Origin: Musa acuminata AAA Group
Lineage: Eukaryota; Streptophyta; Magnoliopsida; Zingiberales; Musaceae
Assembly: GCF_036884655.1 (NCBI RefSeq)
Contig: NC_088327.1
Location: 13,146,001-13,210,000, forward strand
Reading direction: 5' to 3'
Length of the DNA stretch: 64,000 nucleotides
The notes under the pieces: generated by a model
What the model was told of the DNA's origin: nothing
Databases searched by the model: none
Seen by the model: the letters and a program-made list of their open reading frames with translations, nothing else
Program-made: the position numbers and the translations under genes
Shown: in pieces, positions 13,270 to 26,642 of the stretch
How positions within the stretch are numbered: position 1 is the first letter of the stretch
Layout of the letters: each line of letters opens with the position of its first letter

Positions 13270-13505
13270 TACCAAGTAATCCAATACTAATACTGTATCT
13301 AATATGTGCCAAATTCATTGATCACACTTGTCTTTTGCAAGAAAATTACTTGAACAAACATTAGAATCTCAAGTGTGGTGTATATCGTCTAATCCTTTCT
13401 GACAACTAAGTAATACCTGATATGTGCCAAGTTCATTAATCACTAAAAAGAATACTTGAACATATATTAGTCTCTTAAATGCATAGTCCAATCTTTTCTT
13501 CTTTT
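13270..13505. repeat. Diverged tandem duplication, unit about 130 bp
   Basis: Both halves carry, in the same order, AAGTAAT, ATATGTGCCAA(A/G)TTCATT, ATCAC, ACTTGAACA and a GTCTAATC/GTCCAATC word. The second copy is shorter through small deletions. Origin unknown. Confidence 0.6.
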
Positions 13506-14138
13506 TCTACGAAAAGTTTTAGCTATAATCATAAGTGCAAGACAAAAAGGAAATCCATTGAAGATACACAAAGATCCAAAGTCTTCAAATCCATTTAGCC
13601 TGGTTAACAAAATATCTCTACTCACATCAAGAAAAGAACAACCAACAACTCATGGTAGAAAGGAATTTTAGAAAAGAGCAAGTTGCATAGTGCTTCATCA
13701 GCAGCTATAGAATCACCAACTTTTGCATAATAAAACAGAAGCTATTCAAGGCATGTTTCCGAAATCATTAGATCTAAGAAGCATATATTTCTAACAAATG
13801 TTCAGGACAGAAAGACCACTTTGAATCAAGCTAGGATGATGACTCATTTTTCACTGAGCTGATTAGCTATCAAAAATGTAATTTGCTGCTCCTGTAATCA
13901 AAATCGCCTTCAAACATTGAATATGGCGCATGCTCCCCTTGACCTAATTCTTACCAACTTCTCCAATAGTTTAAGTTGACCTATGAGATGGTCCACCAAG
14001 TTGATTTGCTATCTAATCCCCTGCAACCTAGTTCTCCAATAGTGCCTTCCAAGCAATGCCTTTAGAAGTGCTGCCTCCAACCAAATGTGTAGAAAAGTTT
14101 AGTGCAAAGATGATCTAGTGAGTCAACAATAAAGCATC

Positions 14139-14553
14139 TGTTAGTTTGGCAAGTCCCATAGTCCCACATTGGGAAAATCAGACTTGTTGTCTCGTCTTAG
14201 AACTATAAATAAGGGCCTGGGCTTTGAAGTCAGATGCACCACAAGAAAAACCTAAGTGTTTGCTTTGGTTTAAATCCATACTCGGTAAATAGTTTGGACT
14301 TATAGTTTGGTTTTTCTTGTTTAGTAGTTTCGGGTGTTTTATGGCCTAGGAACATCTTCCTAAGGCATTTGTAATTGTCCCTCTTTTGCAGTAGTAATTT
14401 ACTCCTCTTTCGTTTGTGGATGTAGGTCAATTGACCGAACCACGTATATCTGGTGTTCTGGTGTTCTTGTCGCTTCTTTTATTCTTCCGCTTTATTGTCT
14501 TGTTGTGTTGCCAAAATTACCTTGTGGTAAATTTCCTCGGGCTAGCTCTAACA
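14139..14553 (+). mobile_element. Solo LTR of a Ty1-copia-type retrotransposon
   Basis: A 415-bp unit starting TGTTAG and ending CTAACA, flanked by an exact 5-bp target-site duplication GCATC (14134-14138 and 14554-14558). Inside are a TATA box (CTATAAATAAGG), a U5-like stretch GATGTAGGTCAATTGACCG and the word GAACCACGTA, which I recognise from plant Copia LTRs. No internal retroelement sequence remains, so this is the product of recombination between the two LTRs of a former full element. It is not related by eye to the Copia LTRs at 41424-46787. Confidence 0.85.
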
Positions 14554-17500
14554 GCATCTTCTAAAGGTAATTCCTATCTCTTGTCTCATCCACACCCCAG
14601 ACGAAACATGATTCATGATCTATTGATGACACAAAAGCGACTAAAAAGGGATCTGTCACCCAAATATGTCTACTTGTCAGACTTATTTAATATATTAATA
14701 TAACATTTTACATGAATAAACATTATAAGTTAACGAATAACCAAATCAACCTAATTGTTGCTCCCTAAGTAAACGGACTCAGTCAAGAACCAGCTTGACA
14801 TTTTTGTGTGTACATGTTGCCTGATGTTCAATAGGGCATTAGCCAAATTCTATACACTACATAGGATTTACTTTATGTTATGCACACTGCTTTCTACATG
14901 ATATGGCCAACTCTAAAGATTGCAAGCATTTCTCATTCAATGGTACTATTCACACTAGAGCAAAAGATAATTATCTTGTCTAGAAATTAGGGCTTTATCT
15001 TGTCCAAATTCTGGACAATAAACTTTCAAAATATATGATGCAACCAATAGTGAAAAATGAAGAACAAGAATTGGATAATATTGCAGAACAGATATGCATG
15101 ATGAACTGGGTCTGCAATTATGGATCCAGATTCCATGTCTTTAGATGTAATAAATACTTAACTCTGTAATGCACCATATGCCAGTTATTAATGAACTTAC
15201 TCTAATTATTATAATGGCATCATCCGATTATAAACTGGCACTTATAAATATGATATCTTATTGTTCATTGGCATGGGATATAAGTTTTGCACAAAGCAGA
15301 CATTGATGTCTAGTAACAGGTAAAGAAGACAAAATTAAGTGAAAGAGAGGTGGAAGAATACATGCAGATCCCACCTGGAAGGTTATCAAAATAATGTGCC
15401 TTACAAACCTTAATTTGCAAGATTGAAGAGAAATCCAACTACTGTGCACAGGTCCAAAAACAACTCCAAAATCAATCTGAGCTATTAAATTCTCAGACAA
15501 CTGAAAGCAACCTAAACCGAAGCATAGAGAAAATCTGAACAGATACCAAATTTATAAATGATAATTAATTAACAAAGAACAAAATTGGGAGGAACATCTG
15601 CCTCTTTTTATTTTACTAAATACCAGCATTACATAACCGCTGTGCACTAGAATCTTACAATGAGATTCAAACCCTTGACCACTTATCTATGTAGATAATG
15701 CACTGACCACAAGGAGGTCTCCATGAAGAGACACTTCCACCTTATTAGAAGACCAGCCAAGCTGGTATAGTTAAAAGAATAATATTACATCAAGTACATT
15801 CCTTCTTTTTTAAAAAAAAATCCCCACCATACACACACAAAACTTCCAGACATCAAAACCCTTATGGAATACAACACAAAATAAACAACAATCACATTCA
15901 GACTTTGCACATGACGGCAGAACTTGTCCCTCGACAAAAGGCTTGATTTATCTTTTTTATCCAGAAGTAGCTGCAAATCAATAGCTCATTGTTCAATTTG
16001 AGAAAGCATTAAAATTTATGCTACTAGTGTTACATTGTTTATTTTGATTTGGTTCTTATTTTTGTTCAGCTTTGAGATATGTTAAATTTACATAAAAGAT
16101 GTATGTATGGTTATCATCGCAAGTGTGCAATTTATACCACATTATGGCTTTATCCAAAGTGCTAAATAAGGCAGGTCAAATGCAATGGATCAATGTGATC
16201 AGGTTATTTCCTTGCCTCTGCAGTTTTGCTTCCAGACACTAATTCCAACAATAGTAAAATAAATTAAATGCCTTTAATTGACTCAAATATCAGGATATTT
16301 TTAAATATTTTAGTATAATAATTAAATAACTCTAATTCCACAATCTTTCAGGACTTCATAAATATTGAGATGGCTGAAAAAATTTATTCTTTTCAATAAC
16401 ATGCAGTTTTCTTCTATGCTATATCAAATTTTATATGTTGGATTCTTCTTTATTCAGTTATTGTCTTTATTTTGTTACACATCAATCTCAGCACAACATA
16501 ATTTTTGCGGTTCTTTATCTAGACATTGGAGGGATCAAATACAATTTCAATTATTTTGATTTCTATATAGTGCTTGCAGATATCCAATTATGTAAACTTC
16601 TTGGCCTACTGATACTTGGCTTGCCCACATCTTTACATGCAACTTCTTCACAAGACTACATTGACAAATTAGCAACGTTGATTTTAAGATAATGTATACT
16701 CGATTGTAGATCTAGATCAAGATGAGCAGGTCATGGGTCAGATTAAGATGGGTGCTTAGATGCCAAACCAAGGGGGCTCAGTTTTTTGTTACCATGGTAG
16801 TAAATGTTATTCTGGTAGGCATCTCTATAGAATCTGACCTTTCTTTTGTCACCAAACACATTGTTCATCCAAAAGCTATTATGTGGTATGTAGACTGTGC
16901 AATAGGTTCACAATTTGAGGTCGACAAGGTGGATTTAGTGCGAGAAAATTGAACTTTTTTGCCTCAGGGTTGTTGGTAGAATAGGTGCTGCTGTACTTGT
17001 TAAAAGTACGAGTTGTGCAACTAGTGAATACTGCAGACGAGGAAGTAAGATATACTTAAGTGCCTCTTCTCAATGTAATCGTGGTGCTCTGCATATTGAA
17101 ACCAGCTTAGAAGATTGCCTTAATTTAACTATATGCTCAAGACAGCCAACTATATTTTTTAAATCAATCAAAGACAAAAAGAATAGAGAAACAAGGAAAT
17201 GAATAATAATAAGATTGCTTGATTGCGTCTTAAAACTCAGTGTAATGAAATCTCCTCAATCCTAGCTTGAAATCCTTTCCTTTTCTAATTATTATAAAAA
17301 AAAAAGCAGTCTTTGGAACTATATAAAGAAGCCCAAAAAAGGCACCCTAGTTGGTATCGATGTTGAGAATTAGAGATAATCATGGGGAAAGATGTCAAAC
17401 CCAACAGGCCTAAGATTTCCTTTGAAGAGTAATGGTAAAGACACCAATATCCACTATGACACCTTAACAAACCTAGAATAGAAAAATTACCAAAGATCTA

Positions 17501-17879
17501 CAAATCTAGATACATATAATTAAACAAATCAATGAGTATATGAAACCATTAATGAGGTTTGACAAAAAGGAAACAACATAAGTTTGCATGTATATTGAAA
17601 TTTATTTTAATAATCTGACTCGAGTGATTCAACATGATATGTCATAATTTGGACCTATGTATCCAGATCAATGTTATGTTGTAGCCATCTAGGTATGCAT
17701 GATATGTGTTATGCTAACTTACAAGCACATACTAAAAGTCTACGAGGCTTTAAAATATGAGAAAATGACAAAAATATGATATAATATATCTTTCTGTTTT
17801 TACACAATTCACACATAACAAAATTATGAAAGAACTGTGTGGAAATAACTAACATATTTAACCTTGTCAAGGCAGAACA

Positions 17880-19606
17880 TCAGTGTGAAGCCACCAATGG
17901 CAAGCGAGACTCTTCTACAGATTTACTGTAATAGGCATACAGCAACAGTTGTACTACCCCCAGAACTGTTCCAATCCCATTTGGGATCTGAGAAGCACAT
18001 TCAACACGAATAATAATCAATTGCTGAAAATGATATCATTCTGTGAACCTGAAATCAAGACTTCTAGTGTACCAGAATCGAATCAGTACATCCAAAATTT
18101 TCAGCGTTCTTACATATATGAAGAAGTCGTGCAATAGCATCCCATACGCAAAGAAAGAGATGCTCATCAAGAAGGTTGCAAGGGATAGATAGAAGGGCAT
18201 GAACTCCACACTCCTAGTCCTGATCACCAAATTCTGGCAAGTAAAAACATAGGCAACAATTTAAATCATAGAGCAGGACAACAATTAAAAATATAGCAAA
18301 TGAGATCTTCTGTGAATGACGAGAAAGAAACCTACGATGATAAATAATGGAGATGCAAACATGGAAATGAGTGAAGCAACACTTAAATACCCAACAAATA
18401 TTTGTCGTGTCGGGTGGTCGCACAACTCAAGGCTCGCATATATGATCAGAGCAAAAACAGAGAAAACTCCTATCAGCAGTCCGGACATCCTCAACTGCAT
18501 GAAAAACCAGAACAAAGCACATCAGTGAAATGACTACGAACAACTGGTCAAGAGAACCCTAGGAAACTATTCATACCCTTTTTGCAGAATCTGCAAATCT
18601 GATGAAGAGACTGACATAGGCTAATTGAAAAGCAGCACCGATAGAATTGACGGTAGCCACCAAGATCACCCCATAAGACACCCAAGGAAGCCCATACCAC
18701 ATACAGATCAAGCAGTTCAAGAGAGAGTATATATAGGGCAAGCCTGAGAACTGCTCGGTGGACTTGTTTCGCACAATTCTTTTGAATGTTGGCCTGAAGA
18801 AATCAAGAATATTCTCATGCATGTGAGCTCACATATACAACTGTTCTCGGAGATGAAAACAGGAAAATTGTTGAAGTATACTCACATTGGTGAGACAAAC
18901 AATACGAAGGCAAAAACATTGCCTGCAAACAGAACAAAAATACCAGTAAATAACTATATACAGAGGTAAATTTGTTCTTCAATACAAGATAGGCAAAAAT
19001 GTCTTAAATACCTCTATATGTACTATTTCCGTTTATTTATGAGGCAGTGTAAAGAAAAAAACAGGACTTTTAGAAACCTTCTAAGCACACAAGAATCGCA
19101 TGCTCTTTAGCCTGCGAAAAGATCAAAATCCTCTCTGAAAGCTGCTGGCACCGACTAACTACGTGTATTCTTTTATGAAATCAACAACTCTAGCTTGTTA
19201 GCAGATAATTGTTAATCTCGTATACAATCCAAAAAAGGAAAGCTGCTAAGAGTTACTGGGGGCAGGGTGCAGGGTACAGGGTGAGCAAAAAGAGGTGCCA
19301 AGAAACATTCCAAGTATATACTCTTCGGAGTAATCTTTAGCCTGCTAAAAGACGAAACCCTTTCAGAAATCTGAACCCATAGTTCCTCTTTTCCCAATTA
19401 ATTCTGCATATTTTCTTTATCGGAACAAACAATTCTACGCTTGTCCTCTTCAATCTCATCTGCTAAGATTCAGAAACAGGTTCATTGATTCAAGAAGCAT
19501 CACTACGAGCTACCAAAACCTCACCAGCAATTCCAGCCGCATAAGTGCAGAAGCCATAGAAGGAGGAAGTGGAAGACGATGCCGCTGCGAAGTCTGAAGA
19601 AATCAT
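17880..19606 (-). CDS. SWEET2: SWEET sugar transporter, SWEET2 type
   Basis: Predicted bidirectional sugar uniporter with seven membrane helices in two MtN3/saliva repeats. Six exons on minus: 19606-19525, 18922-18886, 18793-18577, 18494-18336, 18233-18114 and 17987-17880. The frame is continuous and gives 240 aa. Exon 2 is 37 bp, the length I remember for SWEET genes. Signatures: CTYAAGIAGNVFAFVLFVSP, VRNKSTEQFSGLPYIYSLLN, CMWYGLP, ATVNSIGAAFQLAY, CDHPTRQIFVGYLSVASL, SVEFMPFYLSLATFLMS and PNGIGTVLGVVQLLLYAYY. The combination is typical of clade I SWEET2, which in Arabidopsis is a vacuolar-membrane sugar transporter of roots. The exon 4 donor was set at ATC/GTAGGT because only this keeps the frame into exon 5. 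No defects seen. The next gene upstream (DLH) is divergent, about 4 kb away. Confidence 0.93.
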
Positions 19607-19857
19607 CAAGCCCTCCTTTTTCTCCCTCCTCTCCCTGTACAGCTGTATTGTTCTTATCACCAAACCAAGAACAGTATCCCTCGTCTCTCTTCTCCCTTCT
19701 CCCGTTGAGCACAAAAATACATAAATCTTGGAGTGTGTTTCCAAACACGACTAATTTGATCATATTTTAAGGGGAACGGCATGGATTCCAGAACAACTCC
19801 ACCTGTCAATGTCCCCTACAGGTTGCTTGCCACCATAATAAGCGCACGTTGGTGGAA

Positions 19858-19860
<3 letters not shown>

Positions 19861-19889
<29 letters not shown>
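19861..19889. repeat. (GA)n microsatellite upstream of SWEET2
   Basis: About 15 GA units, 255 bp upstream of the SWEET2 start codon. Read on the gene strand it is a CT tract, common in plant leaders and promoters. Confidence 0.9.
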
Positions 19890-19891
<2 letters not shown>

Positions 19892-20135
19892 GACGGTGCG
19901 GGCAGCCTCGGGTGCGTGATCTTTGGGTCCGCGACTCTTTCCACGTGGTCGGTTTGGTTCGTGTGGAGGCTGTCGATGGACTTGTCTGTGTCGGTCAACC
20001 ACGAGTATATCCAACGTCGATCCACTAACAGATCCGCTTCATCACAACCACAAATCCGCATGTTGTTTCCACATCATAATAGTCATCAACAACGGCGAAT
20101 AATAGGATGATTGATGGATATACCAACGCATTAAT

Positions 20136-20139
<4 letters not shown>

Positions 20140-20177
<38 letters not shown>
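20140..20177. repeat. (TA)n microsatellite
   Basis: About 18 TA units. Confidence 0.95.
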
Positions 20178-20180
<3 letters not shown>

Positions 20181-23100
20181 CATATCGAGAGGAACTCATC
20201 ATAATTAAATACCTTAAAAAAAAGAATACTATTATAATCATAATAAGCGCTTAAAGTTTCAAGGGGCAGTAAATGATACTAAATCATCAAATTTTGTAAT
20301 AAATATAACTGCTAACCTTAAATTTAAAGGGATAAATATGAAAATTATTATTTTTAATTATTACTCCTTTTTCATAATTAATGCTGATATTTTATTTTTT
20401 TTAAATTAAAATTACTTTTGACTTTCGATCACGTCTCTTTGATTGCTCATCTTTGTAGTTATCCTCGTTGTCGTTCTCATCCTAAAAATTTTTATGAGAA
20501 TAAATAAAAAAAAGAATACTAATAAAAAATAAAAATTATATATGTGGGTTTTGGTTGGCACCGACGACGTGGCTGGTGACGTGTAACAGAAGAAGTTTGG
20601 AGAGGTTGACGATGAGTCATCGCGTGGCATACTGACGTGGAAGACAATGATATGTGAAGGTGAGATGGAGGAATACAGCAACACGCAACAAATGCATTTG
20701 AATCATGTGCTGGATTTAGATGGGAACGATGACGGAAATCGTGTACTCCAGTGGTTGGACGATTGACCAAGAAACCATGAAATCAATTTCCAAGTATGCA
20801 ATTTCACATGCATGCATGCTTGGAAAATAGGCATGGAAGATTTTGAAGATGAAAAAAAACAAAAAAAAAGTCATGTAAGAAGTTTTATTTTTATAAATAT
20901 TTTGTTTAATGGTTTTAATTTTATTCATGTGAAATGCATACAAATATCATTACCAAAAGTATATAACATTATGATATTTATTTATGATGATAATATCATA
21001 TATTATTTAAAAATAATAATATATTTTTTAAATTAAAAAATAAGTGATGAAGATGAGATTCGAGCATTATAAAAATATACTCTTATGGTTAAATCACCTA
21101 TGAATTATAATAATTTTATTAGAATCAAGTCGACATTGGGAGGGAGAGGATGAATTAGTATCTTCGATGGGTCAATTTGTCTCTGCTGATCGAAGCTAAT
21201 CCTATATTATTCAAAATATAGATTAGGTCATAACATTATAAATTGATCGTATCATCAAAATTTGAGATTCAATAAGTTTAACTAATTCTAACTCTTAATC
21301 AATAATTAAAATATTACTTAGGGATAGTTTGAAACTATTATGAATTATAATAGTTTGACTAATATAATTCAACTCTGAACAAAAACTTTTGCAGAAAAGA
21401 GGGTGTGCCCTATTTGGCACCTATCACATGCACTCATCCTTATTGAATTGACTTCAACCATCAAAGATAAGAATAATCAAAGCATGTCATTGAGATGTAC
21501 AAGCAAATCTAACTTTGTTATACTCCACAAGATTCAATTTCTCATATTATTCCCTTAGAGTAAATGCATGGTGAGTGGTCCACCCTATCTAACCAATGTG
21601 CATAATGAAACACATGCAACATTTTTGTTTCATGGATGTGACCCCCACACAAAGGGATGGGCATTGGAAAGAGATGTGTTCTACCCAAACAGTATGTGGC
21701 CAATGATTTGTCCTTGGTTGGAAATCCTTGTGTCATTTATCTCCTAATGTTCTCAGCACATCGAGAGGCTTTTGAATTGATGCAGTGTAGATGTTTTATG
21801 AATTGGTGGAATGCAGGATACATTAATCTAAATTAATCATTTAGAAAATTTAATGAATTAGAATATGGTATGCATTATTAACATGTAATAAAAGAAAGCA
21901 TAGTACAACCCAAAACTTCCTCCAATTGGATTATATGACTTCTTCAAGCATTGAGAAAAATATTGGTGGATTACTTTATTATTATTATTATTAGTTCTAG
22001 CTATGGTCTTTTAATTTAAAAGAGAAAAAAAATATATTTTATACGCAAAATTCCCTTTCTAGTTGAATACCCTAAAAAAATTTACATTCATGTCTTCGAA
22101 TATGTTATATATTTTAGAAAATTCCATTCAAGAAGGATAGTATGGTTGGTTGATAAACTTAGAAGGGTCTCTAAGTTGGGTCAATTCGAGGCTTGTAATC
22201 TTAGAATAAACAATTTGTACACTGATTAAAGCCCATTAAGAGGTCATTTAAAAATTTAAACTCAAGAAAACAACAACAATTGGAAGAACAATTCTATTGA
22301 TTACTTACATAAAATGTAAATCTAATTTTATGTATGTAAATGTTGTGCAGTTCTATGATCTTTCCACATGAAAACACTACTACTAACATTGTATATATTT
22401 ATTAAAATATGTAAAATATGCTTAATTAATTCTTATCATCATAAGATAGAGAGGCTTTATGGGTGTTATTATTGATAAAAGTTGGATAACAGTCAAAGCA
22501 CATTATTGCCAGAATTTATGACTTTTTGTGTTTATATGTGCATGTATACATGTTAAAATTAAACTTAGAAGGATAAATAATAATTTCAGTGTTTGAATAG
22601 TTGGTCAAAAAGAGATTATGATCCAAAAAGAATAGAATTCTGGTTTGTATTAACTCATTAAAAGCTCATTATGATATTAAAAATATCAAAATTATTTTTT
22701 TATATCATTTTTGAAGGTGATTAATTTAGATTTTCGAAATAATTACTATTTTAATATTTAGAATAAAAATATATCCATGCATATATATATAATATACTAT
22801 CATCAATTAATATATATATATATATTTGGAGTCTGTAATTGTGCAGAAAGGAGTATCAAAACCATTTTTGCCTGCAATGAATGAGTGCATACATTGAAGA
22901 AGTGAGCAACTCAGGAGAAGACATGCACAGATCTGCAGGTGAGCTGCTCTCTTCAGTGGGTAAGACTTTTGTTCTGATGCTTTAATGAATGAGGCCAACA
23001 TGGATTGATTACCAAAATTAGTTGCAATGAGGACATCACATCACACTAAGAAAATGGTCTTCTAGCTTAGAAAAGCATAAGGTGTCTGTCAGTGAAGGTG

Positions 23101-23241
23101 ATTAGTCTCAATCACTCTTTTGGTGATCACTCTCAATTGCTTCTGTTGGAATTGTTCAAAGCCTAATGTCTTGGATGAAAGGATTCTAATCTAACAAAGA
23201 CTTCTAATTTCTAATTACTCTTCTCCTTTTCCTTCTTCATT

Positions 23242-23427
<186 letters not shown>

Positions 23428-23558
23428 GACATCTGATATACCGTCCGATATGCTTTGTGATGCGTGTGAGTTAGTAACCTATCATTGTCGAGCTACCCAC
23501 TCCAACTAACCCCCGTGGAGACCTTACACTATAAAGTGCGAAGCTTGGAGGAGCAAAA

Positions 23559-26500
23559 ATGGCGTCGTCTTTGGTGCTGAGGTCGCTCACTTCCTCTTGC
23601 TCCGTCGCCTTCGGAACCCGACGCTTCCTACCGCATCTCTTTGGGGCCGCTACTTGCAGATTCTTCGCTCGATCCATGGCCGCCGACTCCGCCACTGCTT
23701 CCGGCCCCTTCCGGAAGGTTCAGATCCAAAGAGACGACACCGTGAGTGCTCTCCTTCTTTCTCGTTACCTTTTTCTTTCCCTTTGCTGATTGCGTTCGCC
23801 GGAGCCCGCCATGGAGGGCGATCGAGGCGTGTAGAATGGGAAACGTCTAGGTCTTTTCCAAAATTGTTTTGTTCTTTTTTACGCAGGGTTTTCCGAGGTT
23901 ATCGAATCTTGATAGGTTATTCTTCCTGTAATTTTGTCTAGATAGATTGCACGAACTTGGGGATCTAGTTGTTGTCTGATGCATTTAGTTTGGTATTTCT
24001 CAGCACGGTGCATGTTTGATGAAATTCCTGACCGCTTTGGAGAGGGTTAAGTATGCGGTTGATCGGTTGATGTTCCCTTCTCATCTGAAATATGATAATT
24101 ATCCACGGTCAGATGAAATTTTGGAGTGAGAATTAGCTGAAAGACAATTAAAACCATAGAGTGCATGCTATATTATTTGCTTAATTATACTAAAGGGCGT
24201 ACCCGGCTCCCACCAATGTGGTGTATGGGGAGGTCAATGTACTCAACCTTACCAAAGGCCGTCTCCATGAATCGAACCTTGGTCTTCATTTGCTTAATTA
24301 TGCTACTGGAAAAAAAATTATATGATATTGAAAACAAATATCTTGAGGAATTGCATAGAAACTTGATTCTATCTTTTTTTAGCTTTATTGTGCTTGTAGT
24401 GGCTTCTCTATTTTATGTCAAAAACGGAGCTATTTCAGAAAGTGTTTATCGAAGTTAAATACCAGATTTGGGTTATGATGTTATGATTAATGAAACCTAC
24501 CCTCGCGCGAGAAACTCCTGAATCTAGCCAGACCTTGTCTGTAAACAGAATGCCTTACGTAGTTGAGATACATGCTTCCTGAAAATAATTCACATTTGTG
24601 TAGAGTTTTTGTGGTTGGCTATAACGTTGATAGTTTGGTTCTTGTTTCTTCATCTCCAGACATTTGATGCATATGTAGCTGGCAAAGATAATGCTCCAGG
24701 GATAGTAGTGCTGCAAGAGTGGTGGGGAGTTGATTTTGAGATCAAGAACCATGCTTTACACATTGCACAAATGAATCCAGGTTATAGAACTCTTATTCCA
24801 GAGTAAGAAATCTGATGCCCTTTCCCTTTTCTGGTGATGGATTTTTCATTCCTTGGCCAGTCCTTCATGTTTCATAACCATAGTATGATCTTCAGTAGCT
24901 GAATTTCCATCTCTGTTGTATTTTAGTTCTGGGCATTGTTTCTGCTTTGACTTATCTTGCTTCCATTTTTCAGTTTGTATCGCGGAAAGCTTGGTCTGGA
25001 TGCTGCTGAGGCACAACACTTGATGGAAGGCTTGGACTGGCAGGGTGCTGTTAAGGACATACGTGCTTCAGTTAATTGGCTTAAATCAACTGGTTCATCA
25101 AAGGTGCTGGTTGACAACTTGTGTTTAATGAATTGATGATGCTGACAACTGGTTAATGAAAGTTACAAATTAAATATCATTAGTGCATTTGGGACCTAGG
25201 AGTTTGTTTACTTCTTGCTTGCCACTCCACCTACCACAAGCATGGATCTTTACAAATAAAAGCTAGTCACGATATATCTTAATTATGATTGACATATTTG
25301 TAATTTTATGTTGACCTGTCTGCACTTCGGGTTGCATTCCTCGTCGAATGCACCATTAATGAAGGCTCTGAATACTTCTTTCACTCTTTCCAGAATTTTT
25401 CTGGCAACCATGCTATCTATCTGGTAATGGTACTTTTCTGTCCATGAGGGAACACTCAAGTTTTGATGAATATCCTGTACCATTTGCTCTTCTTTTATCT
25501 CATATGTTAGGTTAGGTGGCTATGACTTTTACTGAATATCATATTTAAGTTATGAATTGTGCATGTTACATACGAATGGCCCTCTTCCTTGTTATTGAGT
25601 TTCAGGTAAAATGACATCTTAGTTTTTTCCCTTTTTATGTGAGAAAAGCATCAAGCATTCTGAATTGCACCTAAGCCTAAGCATTATATTTTATTAGCTA
25701 AGCTGTCTGTTCATAGGTTGGTGTGACTGGATATTGCATGGGAGGTGCCCTGTCTATTGCAAGCGGAGTTCTGGTTCCTGAAGCTGATGCTGTAGTAGCC
25801 TTTTATGGAGTTCCTCCACCTCAACTTGCTGATCCATCATTGGCTAAGGCACCTATTCAAGCTCATTTTGGGGAGATGGATAACATTGTTGGATTCTCTG
25901 ATATCAGTGTATGATTCTCTTTCACATGTCTTAATTTTCTTCTTATTGTCTCCTTTGTAAACTGATAAGAAAGTTTTTCATATGACCATTAACGTTTTCT
26001 TTAGTCTTGTTATTTTGGAAGAATCTTATCACATGCATTTTTCTGATAATCGTGGAATGTATCATCGATCATCTTTTGCATTTTTTTCTCATTAATTCAC
26101 TTTGTTTTAATCATGAGACTATTTTTCTATTAGAGTTCTTAGAATATGATTAGAATCTTTTACTCACAGTATGTGATAAATACATAGCGAAAGTTTAGGG
26201 ATTTGAAGCATGTCATTCTTTCAGCTTCTGGTCACGCAACACTTTTGTCAAATATGCAGTCACAAAAAACCATATATACAAGAACTTTGTTTCATTGTCT
26301 AAAGCATCTAATGTTGCCTGATTCCAGTTACTTTCCCAAGTATAACGTGGTTGTACTCTACCCATAGTGTTTCTAGTGCTCATGAAACAAAAGGTAATCC
26401 ACTTCCCTTTTCTTTTATTCTTTCACCAGGCAGCAAAAGCATTGGAAGAGAAGCTAAAATCCTCTGGAGTTCCGTATGAAGTGTATATTTATCCAGGCTG

Positions 26501-26642
26501 TGCTCATGCGTTCATGAACGCTTCTCCAGATGGCATCAAAAGGAGGAAGGAAATGGGAATGACTGATGACGACCCTGCAGCTGTTGAATTGGCTTGGTCT
26601 CGCTTCAGTTCCTGGATGGGGCAGTACTTGCTGTCTCCGTAA
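23559..26642 (+). CDS. Dienelactone hydrolase family protein (carboxymethylenebutenolidase-like), organelle-targeted
   Basis: Predicted alpha/beta hydrolase of the dienelactone hydrolase family. In bacteria the enzyme opens dienelactones; the plant substrate is unknown to me. Five exons: 23559-23741, 24660-24802, 24974-25103, 25717-25908 and 26430-26642, giving 286 aa with a continuous frame. The catalytic triad is visible: nucleophile Cys159 in GYCMGGA, Asp207 in FGEMDNIV, His242 in GCAHAF. GIVVLQEWWGVD near the N-terminus is a family signature. The first 40 or so residues are rich in Ser, Arg and Ala with almost no acidic residues, like a mitochondrial or plastid transit peptide. A second in-frame Met (residue 40, at 23676) begins MAADSATASG, right where the core protein starts. 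Intron 1 carries an antisense SINE. Confidence 0.92.
24189..24287 (-). mobile_element. Au-like SINE in intron 1 of the DLH gene
   Basis: A 99-bp insert flanked by an exact 14-bp target-site duplication, ATTTGCTTAATTAT (24175-24188 and 24288-24301). Read on minus it shows a tRNA box B-like word GGTTCGATTC, then GGTAAGGTTGAGTACATTGA, GACCTCCCCATACACC and GGTGGGAGCC, ending at GGGTACGCCCTTT. This order matches plant Au SINEs as I remember them. It is shorter than a full Au element, so the head is incomplete. It is antisense to the host gene and away from splice sites. Confidence 0.85.

Larger units (their letters stand above)
11746..17879. other. Gene-poor intergenic region
   Basis: About 6 kb of AT-rich DNA with no coding region I can support. 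It contains a diverged tandem duplication (13270-13505) and a solo LTR (14139-14553). Near 15660-15700 there is a short stretch with a box-B-like word (GATTCAAACCC, reverse orientation) that may be a worn SINE, but nothing else supports that. Confidence 0.45.

Noticed and set aside
15660..15700. Box-B-like GATTCAAACCC suggesting a SINE
   Set aside because: One short word only, with no target-site duplication or further SINE consensus.
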